Assembly (NCBI RefSeq): GCF_000253295.1
Contig: NC_015717.1
Span: 4,464,001-4,528,000, forward strand
Source of the DNA: Hyphomicrobium sp. MC1
GTDB lineage: Bacteria > Pseudomonadota > Alphaproteobacteria > Rhizobiales > Hyphomicrobiaceae
DNA length: 64,000 bases
Direction of reading: 5' to 3'
Shown piece after piece: positions 31,369 through 39,931 of the stretch. A model generated the notes under the pieces. That model was not told the DNA's origin. It was given only the letters and a program-made list of their open reading frames with translations, and searched no databases. Positions within the stretch are counted from its first letter, which is position 1, and each line of letters starts with the position of its first letter. Both the position numbers and the translations under genes were made by a program.

Positions 31369-32775
31369 CTATACCTGCCACTCGCGGACATCGACGAAGT
31401 GGCCCTCGAGTGCGGCGGCGGCGGCCATGATCGGCGACACAAGGTGCGTGCGGCCCTTGTAGCCCTGGCGGCCTTCGAAATTGCGGTTCGAGGTCGAGGC
31501 GCAGCGCTGGCCCGGCTTCAACTGGTCCGGGTTCATGCCGAGGCACATCGAGCAGCCCGGCTCACGCCATTCGAAGCCGGCGTCGAGGAAGATCTTGTCG
31601 AGACCTTCAGCTTCCGCTTGCTCTTTCACGAGGCCCGAGCCCGGAACGATCATCGCGTAAGCGAGGCGCGACGAGATCTTCTTGCCATCCACGATCTTGG
31701 CGACAGCGCGAAGATCTTCGATGCGGCCGTTGGTGCATGAGCCGATCCAGACGACGTCGAGCGGAATGTCGGTCATCCGGGTGCCGGGCGTCAGGCCCAT
31801 GTATTCCAGCGCACGCTGCATGGACGCGCGCTTGTTTTCGTCGTGCACATCGGCAGGATTGGGAACGGCGCTCGCGATCGACGTCACGTCTTCGGGGCTC
31901 GTGCCCCACGAGACGATGGGCGGCAGCTTTGCAGCGTCGAGGCGAACTTCGCGATCGAAGTGCGCGCCGTCGTCCGTGCGCAGCGTTTCCCAGTACTTCA
32001 TCGCCATGTCCCAGGCCATGCCCTTCGGCGCCTTGGGACGATCCTTGAGGAACGCAAACGTCTTCTCATCCGGTGCGATCATGCCGGCGCGGGCGCCGCC
32101 TTCGATCGACATGTTGCAGACCGTCATGCGGCCTTCCATCGACAACGCGCGAATGGCCTCGCCCGCATATTCGATGACGGAGCCAGTGCCACCAGCGGTG
32201 CCGATCTCGCCGATGATCGCGAGCGTGATGTCCTTGGCGCCGACGCCCTTCGGGGCGACGCCATCGACCGTCACGCGCATGTTCTTGGCTTTCTTCTGGA
32301 TCAGCGTCTGCGTCGCCAAAACGTGCTCAACCTCGGAGGTGCCGATGCCATGCGCGAGTGCGCCGAACGCGCCATGCGTCGAGGTGTGGCTGTCGCCGCA
32401 AACAATTGTCGTGCCGGGCAGCGTGAAGCCTTGCTCCGGTCCGACGACGTGGACGATGCCTTGGCGCTTGTCGCGCTCGTTGAAATACTCGATGCCGAAG
32501 TCGCGCGCGTTCGTTGCTAGCGTTTCGACTTGAACGCGGCTCTGCTCGTCGGCGATGCCCTTGGAACGGTCAGTCGTCGGAACGTTGTGGTCGACGACGG
32601 CGAGCGTCTTCTCAGGGGCGCGAACCTTGCGGCCGGCCATGCGCAGGCCTTCGAATGCCTGCGGGCTCGTGACCTCGTGGACAAGGTGGCGATCAATATA
32701 AAGGAGGCTCGTTCCGTCCGGCGATTGCTCAACCACGTGATCGTCGAAGATTTTATCGTACAGCGTCTTTGCCAT
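31369..32775 (-). CDS. leuC: 3-isopropylmalate dehydratase large subunit
   Basis: The aconitase-family subunit that holds the 4Fe-4S cluster and, with LeuD, isomerises isopropylmalate. Cluster ligands are the Cys in WIGSCTNGR and the pair in EPGCSMCLGMN; substrate motifs GDSHTSTHGAFG and SNRNFEGRQG are present. Length 468 is normal. The gene is monocistronic: an upstream terminator ends the lysR gene and a strong hairpin follows its own stop. No leucine-codon leader peptide is visible in the 250-base upstream gap. Identification is secure. Confidence 0.98.
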   Translation of the reverse strand: MAKTLYDKIFDDHVVEQSPDGTSLLYIDRHLVHEVTSPQAFEGLRMAGRKVRAPEKTLAVVDHNVPTTDRSKGIADEQSRVQVETLATNARDFGIEYFNERDKRQGIVHVVGPEQGFTLPGTTIVCGDSHTSTHGAFGALAHGIGTSEVEHVLATQTLIQKKAKNMRVTVDGVAPKGVGAKDITLAIIGEIGTAGGTGSVIEYAGEAIRALSMEGRMTVCNMSIEGGARAGMIAPDEKTFAFLKDRPKAPKGMAWDMAMKYWETLRTDDGAHFDREVRLDAAKLPPIVSWGTSPEDVTSIASAVPNPADVHDENKRASMQRALEYMGLTPGTRMTDIPLDVVWIGSCTNGRIEDLRAVAKIVDGKKISSRLAYAMIVPGSGLVKEQAEAEGLDKIFLDAGFEWREPGCSMCLGMNPDQLKPGQRCASTSNRNFEGRQGYKGRTHLVSPIMAAAAALEGHFVDVREWQV

Positions 32776-32878
32776 GACTTTTCGAGAGCCTTTTGGGTGC
32801 GGCGGATCAAAACGAACGCGTTAGATAGCGTCAGAGATCGATTTCCGCAAATCAGTGCTGGTCGCAGGCCCGATCAGC

Positions 32879-32904
32879 AAAAAGCCGGGCCTTTTGGGCC
32901 CGGC
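32879..32904 (-). terminator. Intrinsic terminator of the LysR gene
   Basis: Minus strand GCCGGGCC (32904-32897) and GGCCCGGC (32891-32884) form an 8-bp GC-rich stem, followed by five T residues (32883-32879). It separates lysR from leuC. Confidence 0.85.
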
Positions 32905-33026
32905 AGTTCAGGGAGCTGGCATTTCAAACGGAGCGCCGACCGGTGGTGGCAAACAAACCAGTTCGCCGCTCCGCGCATGTCAGGGACATGGGGTGCTCGC
33001 GCTCGGCCAGCAAGGCCGCAGAGCGT

Positions 33027-33920
33027 TCAGTTACCTTTATTTTTGGCAATCTTCGAGATCAGGAAGTCGCGCAGCAGCTGGACCTTCTTTGAGGATTTCA
33101 GCTCTTCCGGGTAGGCGTACACCATATTGAGCGACGGCTGGTCGATGTCGGTCAGGACGGGCACGAGATCGGTGATGTCGTCGGTCAGATAATCCGGGAT
33201 CATGCCGACGCCGATGCCGGCCTTAATCGCGTACTTGATGGCAACGACGCTGTTGACGCGCAGGGCGGCTTCGCGCGGCTCGCCGTTCAGGCTGCCTGCG
33301 GTTTCGATCCAGGACATGGCGTCGAGATGCTGGGCGGACGGACCGGTATAGCCGATGATGCGGTGCTGGTTGAGATCCTCGAGGCTCTTGGGCGCGCCGT
33401 ATTTGCGGATGTAGTGTGCAGATGCGAAGGCGCGGACGCGGCTTTCGAACAGCGGACGGCGGATGAGGTCCGCCTGCTCCGGTTCGCGCGTCCAGATCGC
33501 AGCGTCGGCGGCGCGCATGCCGATATCGACCTGATCGTCGTTGAGGATCAGCTCGATGCGAATTTCGGGATAAAGCTCGCCGAATTCCCTCAAACGCGGC
33601 GTCAGCCAAATCGTGCCGAAGCCGATCGGCGCGGTGACGCGAAGTTCGCCCGAAGGCTTCGTCGTCGAGTCCGAGAGCAACGTTTCGGCGGTTTGCAGCT
33701 TGGCGAAGACCTCGGCGACCGTACGGTTCAGCAACTCGCCCTGCTCAGTCAGAACCAAGCCGCGGGCGTGCCGGTGAAAGAGCGTGACGCGAAGGTTGGC
33801 TTCGAGAGCCGAGATCTGCCGGCTGACGGCCGACTGGCTCATATGAAGCTGCTCGCCGGCATGCGTGAAGCTCCCTGCCTCGGCTGCGGCATGGAAGATT
33901 CGAAGCTTATCCCAATCCAT
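33027..33920 (-). CDS. LysR-family transcriptional regulator next to trxB
   Basis: A 297-residue LysR-type regulator. The N-terminal helix-turn-helix (MDWDKLRIFHAAAEAGSFTH then LHMSQSAVSRQISALE) covers residues 1-65 and the effector-binding domain the rest. The same protein with a near-identical N-terminus sits beside trxB in many Hyphomicrobiales, so it is probably an ancient conserved pair. No metabolic target gene is divergently placed, so its regulon cannot be deduced. The ORF ends close to a strong terminator, and trxB lies 171 bases upstream on the same strand. Confidence 0.93.
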   Translation of the reverse strand: MDWDKLRIFHAAAEAGSFTHAGEQLHMSQSAVSRQISALEANLRVTLFHRHARGLVLTEQGELLNRTVAEVFAKLQTAETLLSDSTTKPSGELRVTAPIGFGTIWLTPRLREFGELYPEIRIELILNDDQVDIGMRAADAAIWTREPEQADLIRRPLFESRVRAFASAHYIRKYGAPKSLEDLNQHRIIGYTGPSAQHLDAMSWIETAGSLNGEPREAALRVNSVVAIKYAIKAGIGVGMIPDYLTDDITDLVPVLTDIDQPSLNMVYAYPEELKSSKKVQLLRDFLISKIAKNKGN

Positions 33921-34091
33921 TTCGGAGGCTCACCAGTGGGGGGTTACTGGACGGTACATAATTAGCTATGCACTGGACGCATTGCAACGGGGGTATGCCA
34001 GATAAGCAATAGACAAATGGGCCGAGCGCGGTCTTGTCGCGCTCCGTCCACAGATCAAAGGCATCTCTGGTCGCGATGAATGCGCCGGTTT

Positions 34092-35060
34092 CTATTCCGC
34101 GGCGTCGGCCTGGTCTTCCATCTGCGCGAGATAGCGCTCGGCTTCGAGCGCCGCCATGCAGCCCATGCCGGCCGCCGTCACGGCCTGGCGGAAGACTTCA
34201 TCCTTGACGTCACCCGCCGCGAAGACGCCGGGGATGGCCGTCGCGGTCGAGTCGGGCGCGGTGATGAGATAGCCCGAGGGTGTCGTCTCAAGCTGGCCCT
34301 TGAACAGCTCGGTTGCGGGCGCGTGGCCGATCGCAACGAAGAAGCCGTCTGTCGCGAGTTCGGACGTCATGCCGGTTTTGATGTTCTTCAGCACGATGCC
34401 GGTCACCGACTTCGGCGACGGTGCGCCGATGACTTCCTCGACGACGCTATCCCAGATGACGTCGATCTTCGGGTTCTTGAACAGGCGTTCCTGCAAGATC
34501 TTTTCTGCGCGCAGGAAGTCGCGGCGATGAACGAGCGTCACCTTGTTGGCGAAGTTCGTAAGAAACAGCGCTTCCTCAACGGCGGTGTTGCCACCGCCGA
34601 TGACGACGACGTCCTTGCCCTTGTAGAAAAAGCCGTCGCATGTCGCGCAAGCCGAGACGCCGTGACCTTTGAAATGCTCTTCTGACGGCAGGCCAAGCCA
34701 ACGCGCTTGTGCACCTGTCGCGATGATGAGCGCATCGCACGTGTAGGTGTCGCCACTGTCGCCTTCCAAGCGGAACGGGCGAACACGCAGATCGACCTTG
34801 TTGATGTGGTCCATGATGATGTGCGTGCCGACGTGCTCCGCCTGCGCCTGCATCTGCTCCATCAGCCACGGGCCTTGGATCGGATCGGCGAAACCCGGAT
34901 AATTTTCCACATCGGTCGTGATCGTCAGCTGGCCGCCGGGTTGCGTGCCCTGGATGAGCGTCGGCGAAAGCATGGCGCGCGCGGTGTAGATCGCGGCGGT
35001 GTAGCCGGCGGGGCCGGAGCCCAGAACGATAACCTTGGCGTGATGCGGTTTTTTAGTCAT
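34092..35060 (-). CDS. trxB: Thioredoxin-disulfide reductase
   Basis: Flavoenzyme that reduces thioredoxin with NADPH in the cytoplasm. FAD-binding GSGPAG is at residues 14-19, the redox-active CATC at 138-141 and the NADPH-binding GGGNTA near 155-160; the closing FAD motif GVFAAGDVKDEVFRQA is also present. The 322-residue length is normal. The ATG at 35060 is chosen over one three codons earlier. It is followed by the conserved LysR gene on the same strand. Identification is secure. Confidence 0.97.
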   Translation of the reverse strand: MTKKPHHAKVIVLGSGPAGYTAAIYTARAMLSPTLIQGTQPGGQLTITTDVENYPGFADPIQGPWLMEQMQAQAEHVGTHIIMDHINKVDLRVRPFRLEGDSGDTYTCDALIIATGAQARWLGLPSEEHFKGHGVSACATCDGFFYKGKDVVVIGGGNTAVEEALFLTNFANKVTLVHRRDFLRAEKILQERLFKNPKIDVIWDSVVEEVIGAPSPKSVTGIVLKNIKTGMTSELATDGFFVAIGHAPATELFKGQLETTPSGYLITAPDSTATAIPGVFAAGDVKDEVFRQAVTAAGMGCMAALEAERYLAQMEDQADAAE

Positions 35061-35228
35061 GGCTCTCACTCTCCGACCGCAGCCTGCGGGTCAGGGTTTG
35101 CTAATTAGGGGTGCCGTTTGCCCATCGTCAATGTTCGTCGGCCCGAGCGCCGTCGTTTCCGGGGAATACGTGCGGCACAGCGGCGCGGGCCGTGTTAGGC
35201 TTCATCAAAAACCGGGGGGTGACCAGGG

Positions 35229-36515
35229 GTGAATGACGCGAAGTCCGCGCCGGAAATGAGTTTCGGCCAGCGAATCAGAGCCATCCTCATCGGCTCTTCG
35301 GGCAATCTGGTCGAGTGGTACGATTTCTACGTTTACGCGGCGTTTTCGCTGTATTTCGCCAAAGCTTTTTTCCCGGCAGGCAATCAGACCGCGCAGCTCT
35401 TGAATACGGCCGCGATTTTTGCCGTCGGTTTTCTGATGCGCCCGATCGGGGCGTGGCTGTTCGGGCGGATGGCGGACAGGCACGGGCGGCGTGTGTCGCT
35501 AACGGCGTCGGTGCTGCTGATGTGTTTCGGCTCGGCGATGATCGCGGTGACGCCCGTCTATGCAACGATCGGCGTTGCGGCGCCGATTATTCTGCTCATC
35601 GCGCGCATGATCCAAGGGTTGAGCCTCGGCGGCGAGTACGGCACGAGCGCGACGTACCTATCCGAGATGGCGACGTCGAAGCATCGCGGGTTCTATTCGA
35701 GCTTTCAGTACGTGACGCTGATCGGCGGGCAACTGACGGCGATGCTGGTGTTGATCGTGCTGCAGACGTTCGTGCTGACGGCTACTCAGCTCGAAGCCTG
35801 GGGTTGGCGCATTCCGTTCGTCATCGGGGCGCTGCTTGCGCTCATCGCGTTTGTCATGCGGCGCGATCTCGTCGAGACGGATTCGTTTGCGCGTGAGACG
35901 CGGCGCGAGGGTTCGCTTGCGGCGCTCATGCAGCATCCGCGCGAGGTTGCAATCGTCATCGGACTGACGATGGGCGGTACGCTCGCGTTCTATACCTACA
36001 CGACGTACATGCAGAAATTTCTTGCTAACACGGCGGGATTTTCAAAAGACACTGCGACCCTCGTGTCGGCATCCGCGCTGTTCGTCTACATGCTGTTGCA
36101 GCCTGTCGTCGGCGCGATATCGGACAAGGTGGGGCGGCGGCCGGTGCTCGTCACGTTCGGTGTTCTCGGCACGTTGTGCACGGTGCCGCTTTTGAGTGCC
36201 ATCGGAAACGTGCGCGATCCGTGGGAGGCTTTTCTCTTGATCGTCGCGGGGCTCGCGATCGTGTCGTGCTACACGGCGATCAATGCGGTGGTGAAGGCGG
36301 AATTGTTTCCAACGTCGGTGCGCGCGCTGGGCGTGGGATTGCCCTATGCGCTGGCGGTCGCGCTGTTCGGCGGCACGGCGGAATGGGTGGCGCTGTGGCT
36401 CAAGCAGGCCGGACACGAAACCTATTTCTATTGGTATGTTACAGGCTGCATCGCGCTTTCTCTCATCGTTTACGCGACGATGCGGGACACGCGGGATCGC
36501 TCGGAGATTGATTGA
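35229..36515 (+). CDS. MFS transporter, metabolite:proton symporter (MHS) family
   Basis: A 428-residue twelve-helix permease. The opening IGSSGNLVEWYDFYVYAAFS is the signature of the MHS subfamily (citrate, alpha-ketoglutarate, shikimate and proline/betaine symporters), and the loop motif GRMADRHGRR follows helix 2 with its repeat SDKVGRRPVL after helix 8. The gene starts with GTG after a run of G residues; no better ATG exists nearby. It stands alone, divergent from trxB and convergent with radC (24 bases between stops). The sequence alone does not say which organic acid it carries. Confidence 0.9.
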   Translation: MNDAKSAPEMSFGQRIRAILIGSSGNLVEWYDFYVYAAFSLYFAKAFFPAGNQTAQLLNTAAIFAVGFLMRPIGAWLFGRMADRHGRRVSLTASVLLMCFGSAMIAVTPVYATIGVAAPIILLIARMIQGLSLGGEYGTSATYLSEMATSKHRGFYSSFQYVTLIGGQLTAMLVLIVLQTFVLTATQLEAWGWRIPFVIGALLALIAFVMRRDLVETDSFARETRREGSLAALMQHPREVAIVIGLTMGGTLAFYTYTTYMQKFLANTAGFSKDTATLVSASALFVYMLLQPVVGAISDKVGRRPVLVTFGVLGTLCTVPLLSAIGNVRDPWEAFLLIVAGLAIVSCYTAINAVVKAELFPTSVRALGVGLPYALAVALFGGTAEWVALWLKQAGHETYFYWYVTGCIALSLIVYATMRDTRDRSEID

Positions 36516-36539
36516 GACATCATGTTTGACGGATGTGGT

Positions 36540-37301
36540 TCAAATCAATCGCAGCCCTTTGAGGCTCGCGTGACCATTGCGGCCGACGATGACGTGATCG
36601 TGCACGGTGACGCCGAAGGGCCGCGAGGCCTCGATGATCTGCTTCGTCATGTCGATGTCGGCGCGCGACGGGGTCGGATCGCCGGAGGGATGATTGTGGA
36701 CGAGAATGATCGCTGTCGCTGACAATTCGAGCGCGCGCTTCACCACTTCGCGCACATAGACAGGTGTGTGGTCGACAGTGCCGTGGCCTTGCACTTCATC
36801 GGCGATGATCTGGTTCTTCTTGTCGAGGAAAAGAATGCGGAATTGCTCGCGCGTCTCGAAGCCTTGCGCCAAGCGCAGATAATCAATGACGCCGCTCCAC
36901 GAAGTGAGCGCCGAGCGGGACTTGATCTCGCCTTTCGTCAAACGCTCGGCAGCGGCCTTGATGAGCTTCAGCTCTTCGACAGCACGGTCGCCGACGCCTT
37001 CAACTTCTTTCAAGCGTTGGGGTGCTGCGGAGACGACGTCGGCGAACGAGCCGAACTTGGCGAGCAGGCGTTTTGCGATGGGCTTGGTGTCGATCCGCGG
37101 GAAGGCGCGGAACAAGATCATTTCGAGAAGCTCGTAGTCGGGGATCGCTTCGGCGCCGCCGTTCTGGAAGCGGTCGCGAAGGCGCTTGCGGTGGCCGTGT
37201 CGATCATCCGGCTCGGGTTTCGGCTTCTCAGGCGCGGCGGCGAAAAACGCCGCTTGCTCTTCGGCGCTTGCCTTGTCGCGAGACCCCCCGGAGCGCGACA
37301 T
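36540..37301 (-). CDS. radC: RadC-family (JAMM/MPN domain) protein
   Basis: A 253-residue protein with an N-terminal helix-hairpin-helix region (LLEMILFRAFPRIDTKPIAK, EVEGVGDRAVEELKLI) and a C-terminal MPN+ domain. The metal site fits HxHx7Sx2D exactly: HNHPSGDPTPSRAD. The name comes from an E. coli radiation mutant later attributed to another gene, so a repair role is not established; JAMM metallohydrolase chemistry is likely. The gene lies 11 bases after map on the same strand, a tight operon. A Pro/Glu-rich tail precedes the domains at the N-terminus. Confidence 0.93.
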   Translation of the reverse strand: MSRSGGSRDKASAEEQAAFFAAAPEKPKPEPDDRHGHRKRLRDRFQNGGAEAIPDYELLEMILFRAFPRIDTKPIAKRLLAKFGSFADVVSAAPQRLKEVEGVGDRAVEELKLIKAAAERLTKGEIKSRSALTSWSGVIDYLRLAQGFETREQFRILFLDKKNQIIADEVQGHGTVDHTPVYVREVVKRALELSATAIILVHNHPSGDPTPSRADIDMTKQIIEASRPFGVTVHDHVIVGRNGHASLKGLRLI

Positions 37302-37312
37302 GCCTTACTCCA

Positions 37313-38146
37313 TTACGCCGCGGCGCGGACGTTGTAGGGCGGGTAGTGATAACCGGCGGGCGATTCCGTGAAGATCTCGCAGCCGGTCTCGGTGACGCCG
37401 ACGGTATGCTCGAACTGCGCGGATAGCTCGCGGTCGCGCGTGACCGCGGTCCAGCCGTCAGCGAGGATTTTCACGTGCGGCTTGCCGAGGTTGATCATCG
37501 GCTCAATCGTGAAGAGCATACCCGGTTCGAGCACGGTGCCTTCGCCCGGTTCGCCGTAGTGCAGGATGTTCGGGCGGTCATGGAAGACGCGCCCGAGGCC
37601 GTGACCGCAGAAGTCGCGGACGACGCTGCAGCGCTCGGCTTCGGCAAAGCGCTGGATGGCGGCGCCGATGTCGCCGGTCGTCGCGCCGGGCTTCACAACG
37701 GCGATGCCGCGCATCAGGGATTCATAGGTGACATCCATCAGCCGTTCGGCGCGGCGCGACACGTCGCCGACCGGATACATGCGGCTGGTGTCGCCGTGCC
37801 AGCCGTCGACGATCAGCGTCACGTCGATGTTGACGATGTCGCCCGGCCGCAGCGGTTTGTCGTTCGGCATGCCATGGCAGACGACGTGATTGATCGAGGT
37901 GCACGTCGCGTAGCGATAGCCGCGATAGTTCAGTGTTGCTGGGATGGCGCCGTGATCGAGGGCGAATGAGAGCACAAGCTCGTCGATTTCGGCCGTCGTG
38001 ACGCCCGGTTGCACGACCGGAACCAGCATGTCGAGCGCGGCGGCTGCCAATTGGCCGGCCTTGCGCATGGCAGCGAAAGCGTCGGGGCCGTGCAACGGGA
38101 TCTTACCGTCGCGGCTTGCTGTTTTGCTCACTTCAATGTTGGACAT
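37313..38146 (-). CDS. map: Methionine aminopeptidase, type I
   Basis: Removes N-terminal Met from nascent proteins. The five metal ligands are visible in order: Asp in NIDVTLIVDGWHGDTSRMY (two), His in CGHGLGRVFHD, Glu in TIEPMI and Glu in AQFEHTVGVTE. NYRGYRYATCTSINHVVCHG is the substrate-pocket block. The 277-residue protein has the normal length with a short N-terminal extension. Followed directly by radC. Identification is secure. Confidence 0.97.
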   Translation of the reverse strand: MSNIEVSKTASRDGKIPLHGPDAFAAMRKAGQLAAAALDMLVPVVQPGVTTAEIDELVLSFALDHGAIPATLNYRGYRYATCTSINHVVCHGMPNDKPLRPGDIVNIDVTLIVDGWHGDTSRMYPVGDVSRRAERLMDVTYESLMRGIAVVKPGATTGDIGAAIQRFAEAERCSVVRDFCGHGLGRVFHDRPNILHYGEPGEGTVLEPGMLFTIEPMINLGKPHVKILADGWTAVTRDRELSAQFEHTVGVTETGCEIFTESPAGYHYPPYNVRAAA

Positions 38147-38239
38147 GGGACTCCACGGCGGGGCAATCGTTCGTCAGTATATTTAGTGCGAAATCGCGGC
38201 CAACAAAATACATGGCATCGTCGCGGCAGCATTAACGCA

Positions 38240-38267
38240 AAAAGCGCCAGGAGATCCCGGCGCTTTT
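38240..38267 (-). terminator. Intrinsic terminator of rplS
   Basis: AAAAGCGCC (38240-38248) and GGCGCTTTT (38259-38267) form a perfect 9-bp stem with a 10-base loop. Read on the minus strand, the stem ends in T4, with one further T on the 3' side. It lies 31 bases after the rplS stop and ahead of map. Confidence 0.85.
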
Positions 38268-38298
38268 CAAAATTTCAGAAGCGGCCTGCACGAGGCGT

Positions 38299-38994
38299 TT
38301 ATTCCTTGGCTTCTTCGGCCGGAACTTCGGCAGCCGTCAGTTCGGCGAGAAGACGCTGAGCCTGACCGACCCAATCCTGCTTCTCAATCGCGCCCTTGAG
38401 CTTCAGCGTCTCATCGAGGTTGGCGATATCCTCATCCGAGAGGTTCGCGATCTGCTCGATCTTGTAGGCGTTGACTTGCTTCAGGCGGTTCTGCAGGTCG
38501 ATGTCGATGCCCTTGATCTGGGTCAGATCTTCGGCCTCGCCCTTCGGCTTCTTGAAGCCCTTCCAGGCGGCGTTCAGGCGGCGCGCGCGAGCGTCCGTAC
38601 GTTCGAAGATACGGGCGGCCTTACCGCGGCGGCCACGAAGATAGTAAAGCTTCGCGCGGCGGACCTTGCCGCGACGCAGGACTTCGATCTCAGCGATGAA
38701 GGGCGAATAGATCGGGAAAACGCGCTCGACGCCTTCGCCGTAGGAAATCTTGCGGACCGTGAAGTTCTCGTTGAGGCCTGCGCCGGAACGGGCGATGACC
38801 ACGCCTTCATAGGCTTGGAAGCGTACGGTCGGTTCTTTCTCGACCTTCTTTTTCTTGTCCTTAGGATCGGCTTCAGCCGCCTCAATGACTTTTACCATCA
38901 CTTTGACGGTATCGCCGGGGCCGAATTCGGGAACGCCGCGCTTGGAAAGAATGGCGTCCATCTGCTCGCGTTCGAGCTGCTGGATAAGGTTCAT
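38299..38994 (-). CDS. rplS: 50S ribosomal protein L19 with C-terminal helix-hairpin-helix extension
   Basis: L19 sits at the 30S-50S interface. Residues 1-135 contain the whole normal protein (FGPGDTVKV, RFQAYEGVVIARSG, FPIYSPFIAEIEVLRRG, KLYYLRGRRGKAARI). A charged insert (DPKDKKKKVEKE) lies at residues 43-54. After residue 140 there is an extra segment of about 90 residues: LTQIKGIDIDLQNRLKQVNA then ANLDETLKLKGAIEKQDWVG, which resembles the helix-hairpin-helix domain appended to L21 in many alphaproteobacteria. Typical L19 is about 115-135 residues, so 231 is unusual. The L19 call is secure. Confidence 0.96.
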   Translation of the reverse strand: MNLIQQLEREQMDAILSKRGVPEFGPGDTVKVMVKVIEAAEADPKDKKKKVEKEPTVRFQAYEGVVIARSGAGLNENFTVRKISYGEGVERVFPIYSPFIAEIEVLRRGKVRRAKLYYLRGRRGKAARIFERTDARARRLNAAWKGFKKPKGEAEDLTQIKGIDIDLQNRLKQVNAYKIEQIANLSDEDIANLDETLKLKGAIEKQDWVGQAQRLLAELTAAEVPAEEAKE

Positions 38995-39277
38995 CTTGTT
39001 GATTCCATATAGTTTTTTGATGACGCAGAGGATCGGCTAAGCAGCCTTGGCGCTCGAGCCGTTCATGCAACCCCGAAGGGCAACCCGTTTGAGGGGGAAT
39101 ATTGTTGGGGCGGTTGATAACCGAAGCGCCAGGTTTTGTCGAGGGCGTCGCGCGAAAGTGCGCGCGAAAACCGGCGTGGTTCCGGTGAGCCACGTTACCA
39201 CAGCCAAAAGCGGCGGCCACGCCGTCAGGCGCCTCAGTCTGTTATGATTTCCTTCGAATCACATTCGGAGGTGCGGA

Positions 39278-39655
39278 ATGGCCGATTGCCCGCTCGTCAT
39301 CATTCGGTGGCTCGATAGCCGGCAACCGTCAGGGCAATGGCGCTATCTTGCGGATTTGCCGGAGGCCCGGCCCGTCGAAGTGGCGAGCGTCGGTTGGCTG
39401 CTGCGGGATACCGCGGAGGTAATGGTCATCTGCCAGAACGTCGGCGATCTTGAGACCCCCGATAAAGCACAAGCGAGCGGGATCATGACGATACCCACTC
39501 GCTGCGTCCTTTCGGTTGAAAGGCTGACGGAAGTAGAACGCGGTACTAACGCTTTTGCTGCCCCTGGTTCTGCTGGTATTGCTGGTTCTGGGCATTTTGC
39601 TGCGATCTCTGAGGATCTTGAGATTGCGACAACACGGACGCTGCAAGCTCTTTGA
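39278..39655 (+). CDS. Small hypothetical protein, accessory-type, overlapping antisense gene
   Basis: A 125-residue protein, MADCPLVIIRWLDSRQPSGQ onward, with GGAGG six bases before the ATG. The core (WLDSRQPSGQWRYL, VASVGWLLRDTAEVMVICQN and ASGIMTIPTRCVLSVERL) has the pattern of small phage- or plasmid-associated proteins found in rhizobia; I recall the type but not a name. The last 35 or so codons are antisense to the 3' end of the minus-strand gene at 39546-39743, and the encoded tail (GSAGIAGSGHF) looks less protein-like than the core, so a natural shorter end may have been lost. Confidence 0.6.
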   Translation: MADCPLVIIRWLDSRQPSGQWRYLADLPEARPVEVASVGWLLRDTAEVMVICQNVGDLETPDKAQASGIMTIPTRCVLSVERLTEVERGTNAFAAPGSAGIAGSGHFAAISEDLEIATTRTLQAL

Positions 39656-39743
39656 TCTCTTCAGAGTTCAGGGACTGTGGGTTCGATAGGGCCCTTGAGG
39701 CGATCGAACTCACACGCGCAGATGTTTTCTCATTCTGAGCCAT
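39546..39743 (-). CDS. Small Gln-rich hypothetical protein, accessory-type
   Basis: A 65-residue protein: MAQNEKTSARVSSIASRALS, then NPQSLNSEEIKELAASVLSQ, then a Gln/Asn-rich tail. The first two parts match small accessory proteins from plasmids and phages with repeated SxxASxAL patterns, a class I recall without a firm name. It converges on and overlaps the gene at 39278-39655 by 110 bases. No strong ribosome binding site is visible. Both genes lie inside the gap that separates rplS from the L,D-transpeptidase and trmD. Confidence 0.55.
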   Translation of the reverse strand: MAQNEKTSARVSSIASRALSNPQSLNSEEIKELAASVLSQSQDPQRSQQNAQNQQYQQNQGQQKR

Positions 39744-39931
39744 GACGATTTACTCACTTTCTCAAAATTGAGGAACCAACTCACTTGCGCAGGCAACTGA
39801 TCACGTTGCAGTGCGAAAGTCGTCAGTCGGCGGCGAGTTATCCACCGATTAGTTCGTATACGCTGTTAATTTAATGGGCAGTCCGGCGAACCCGAACGTG
39901 CGTTCGATTTTTGATATATATTGTTCTAAAA

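Noticed and set aside
30942..31442. 166-residue protein reading into leuC
   Set aside because: The upstream two-thirds runs through the leuC terminator and antisense-like sequence; only the part from the ATG at 31157 has a ribosome binding site.
32776..33026. Leucine attenuator upstream of leuC
   Set aside because: No short ORF with clustered leucine codons; the hairpin at 32884-32904 is the terminator of the upstream LysR gene.
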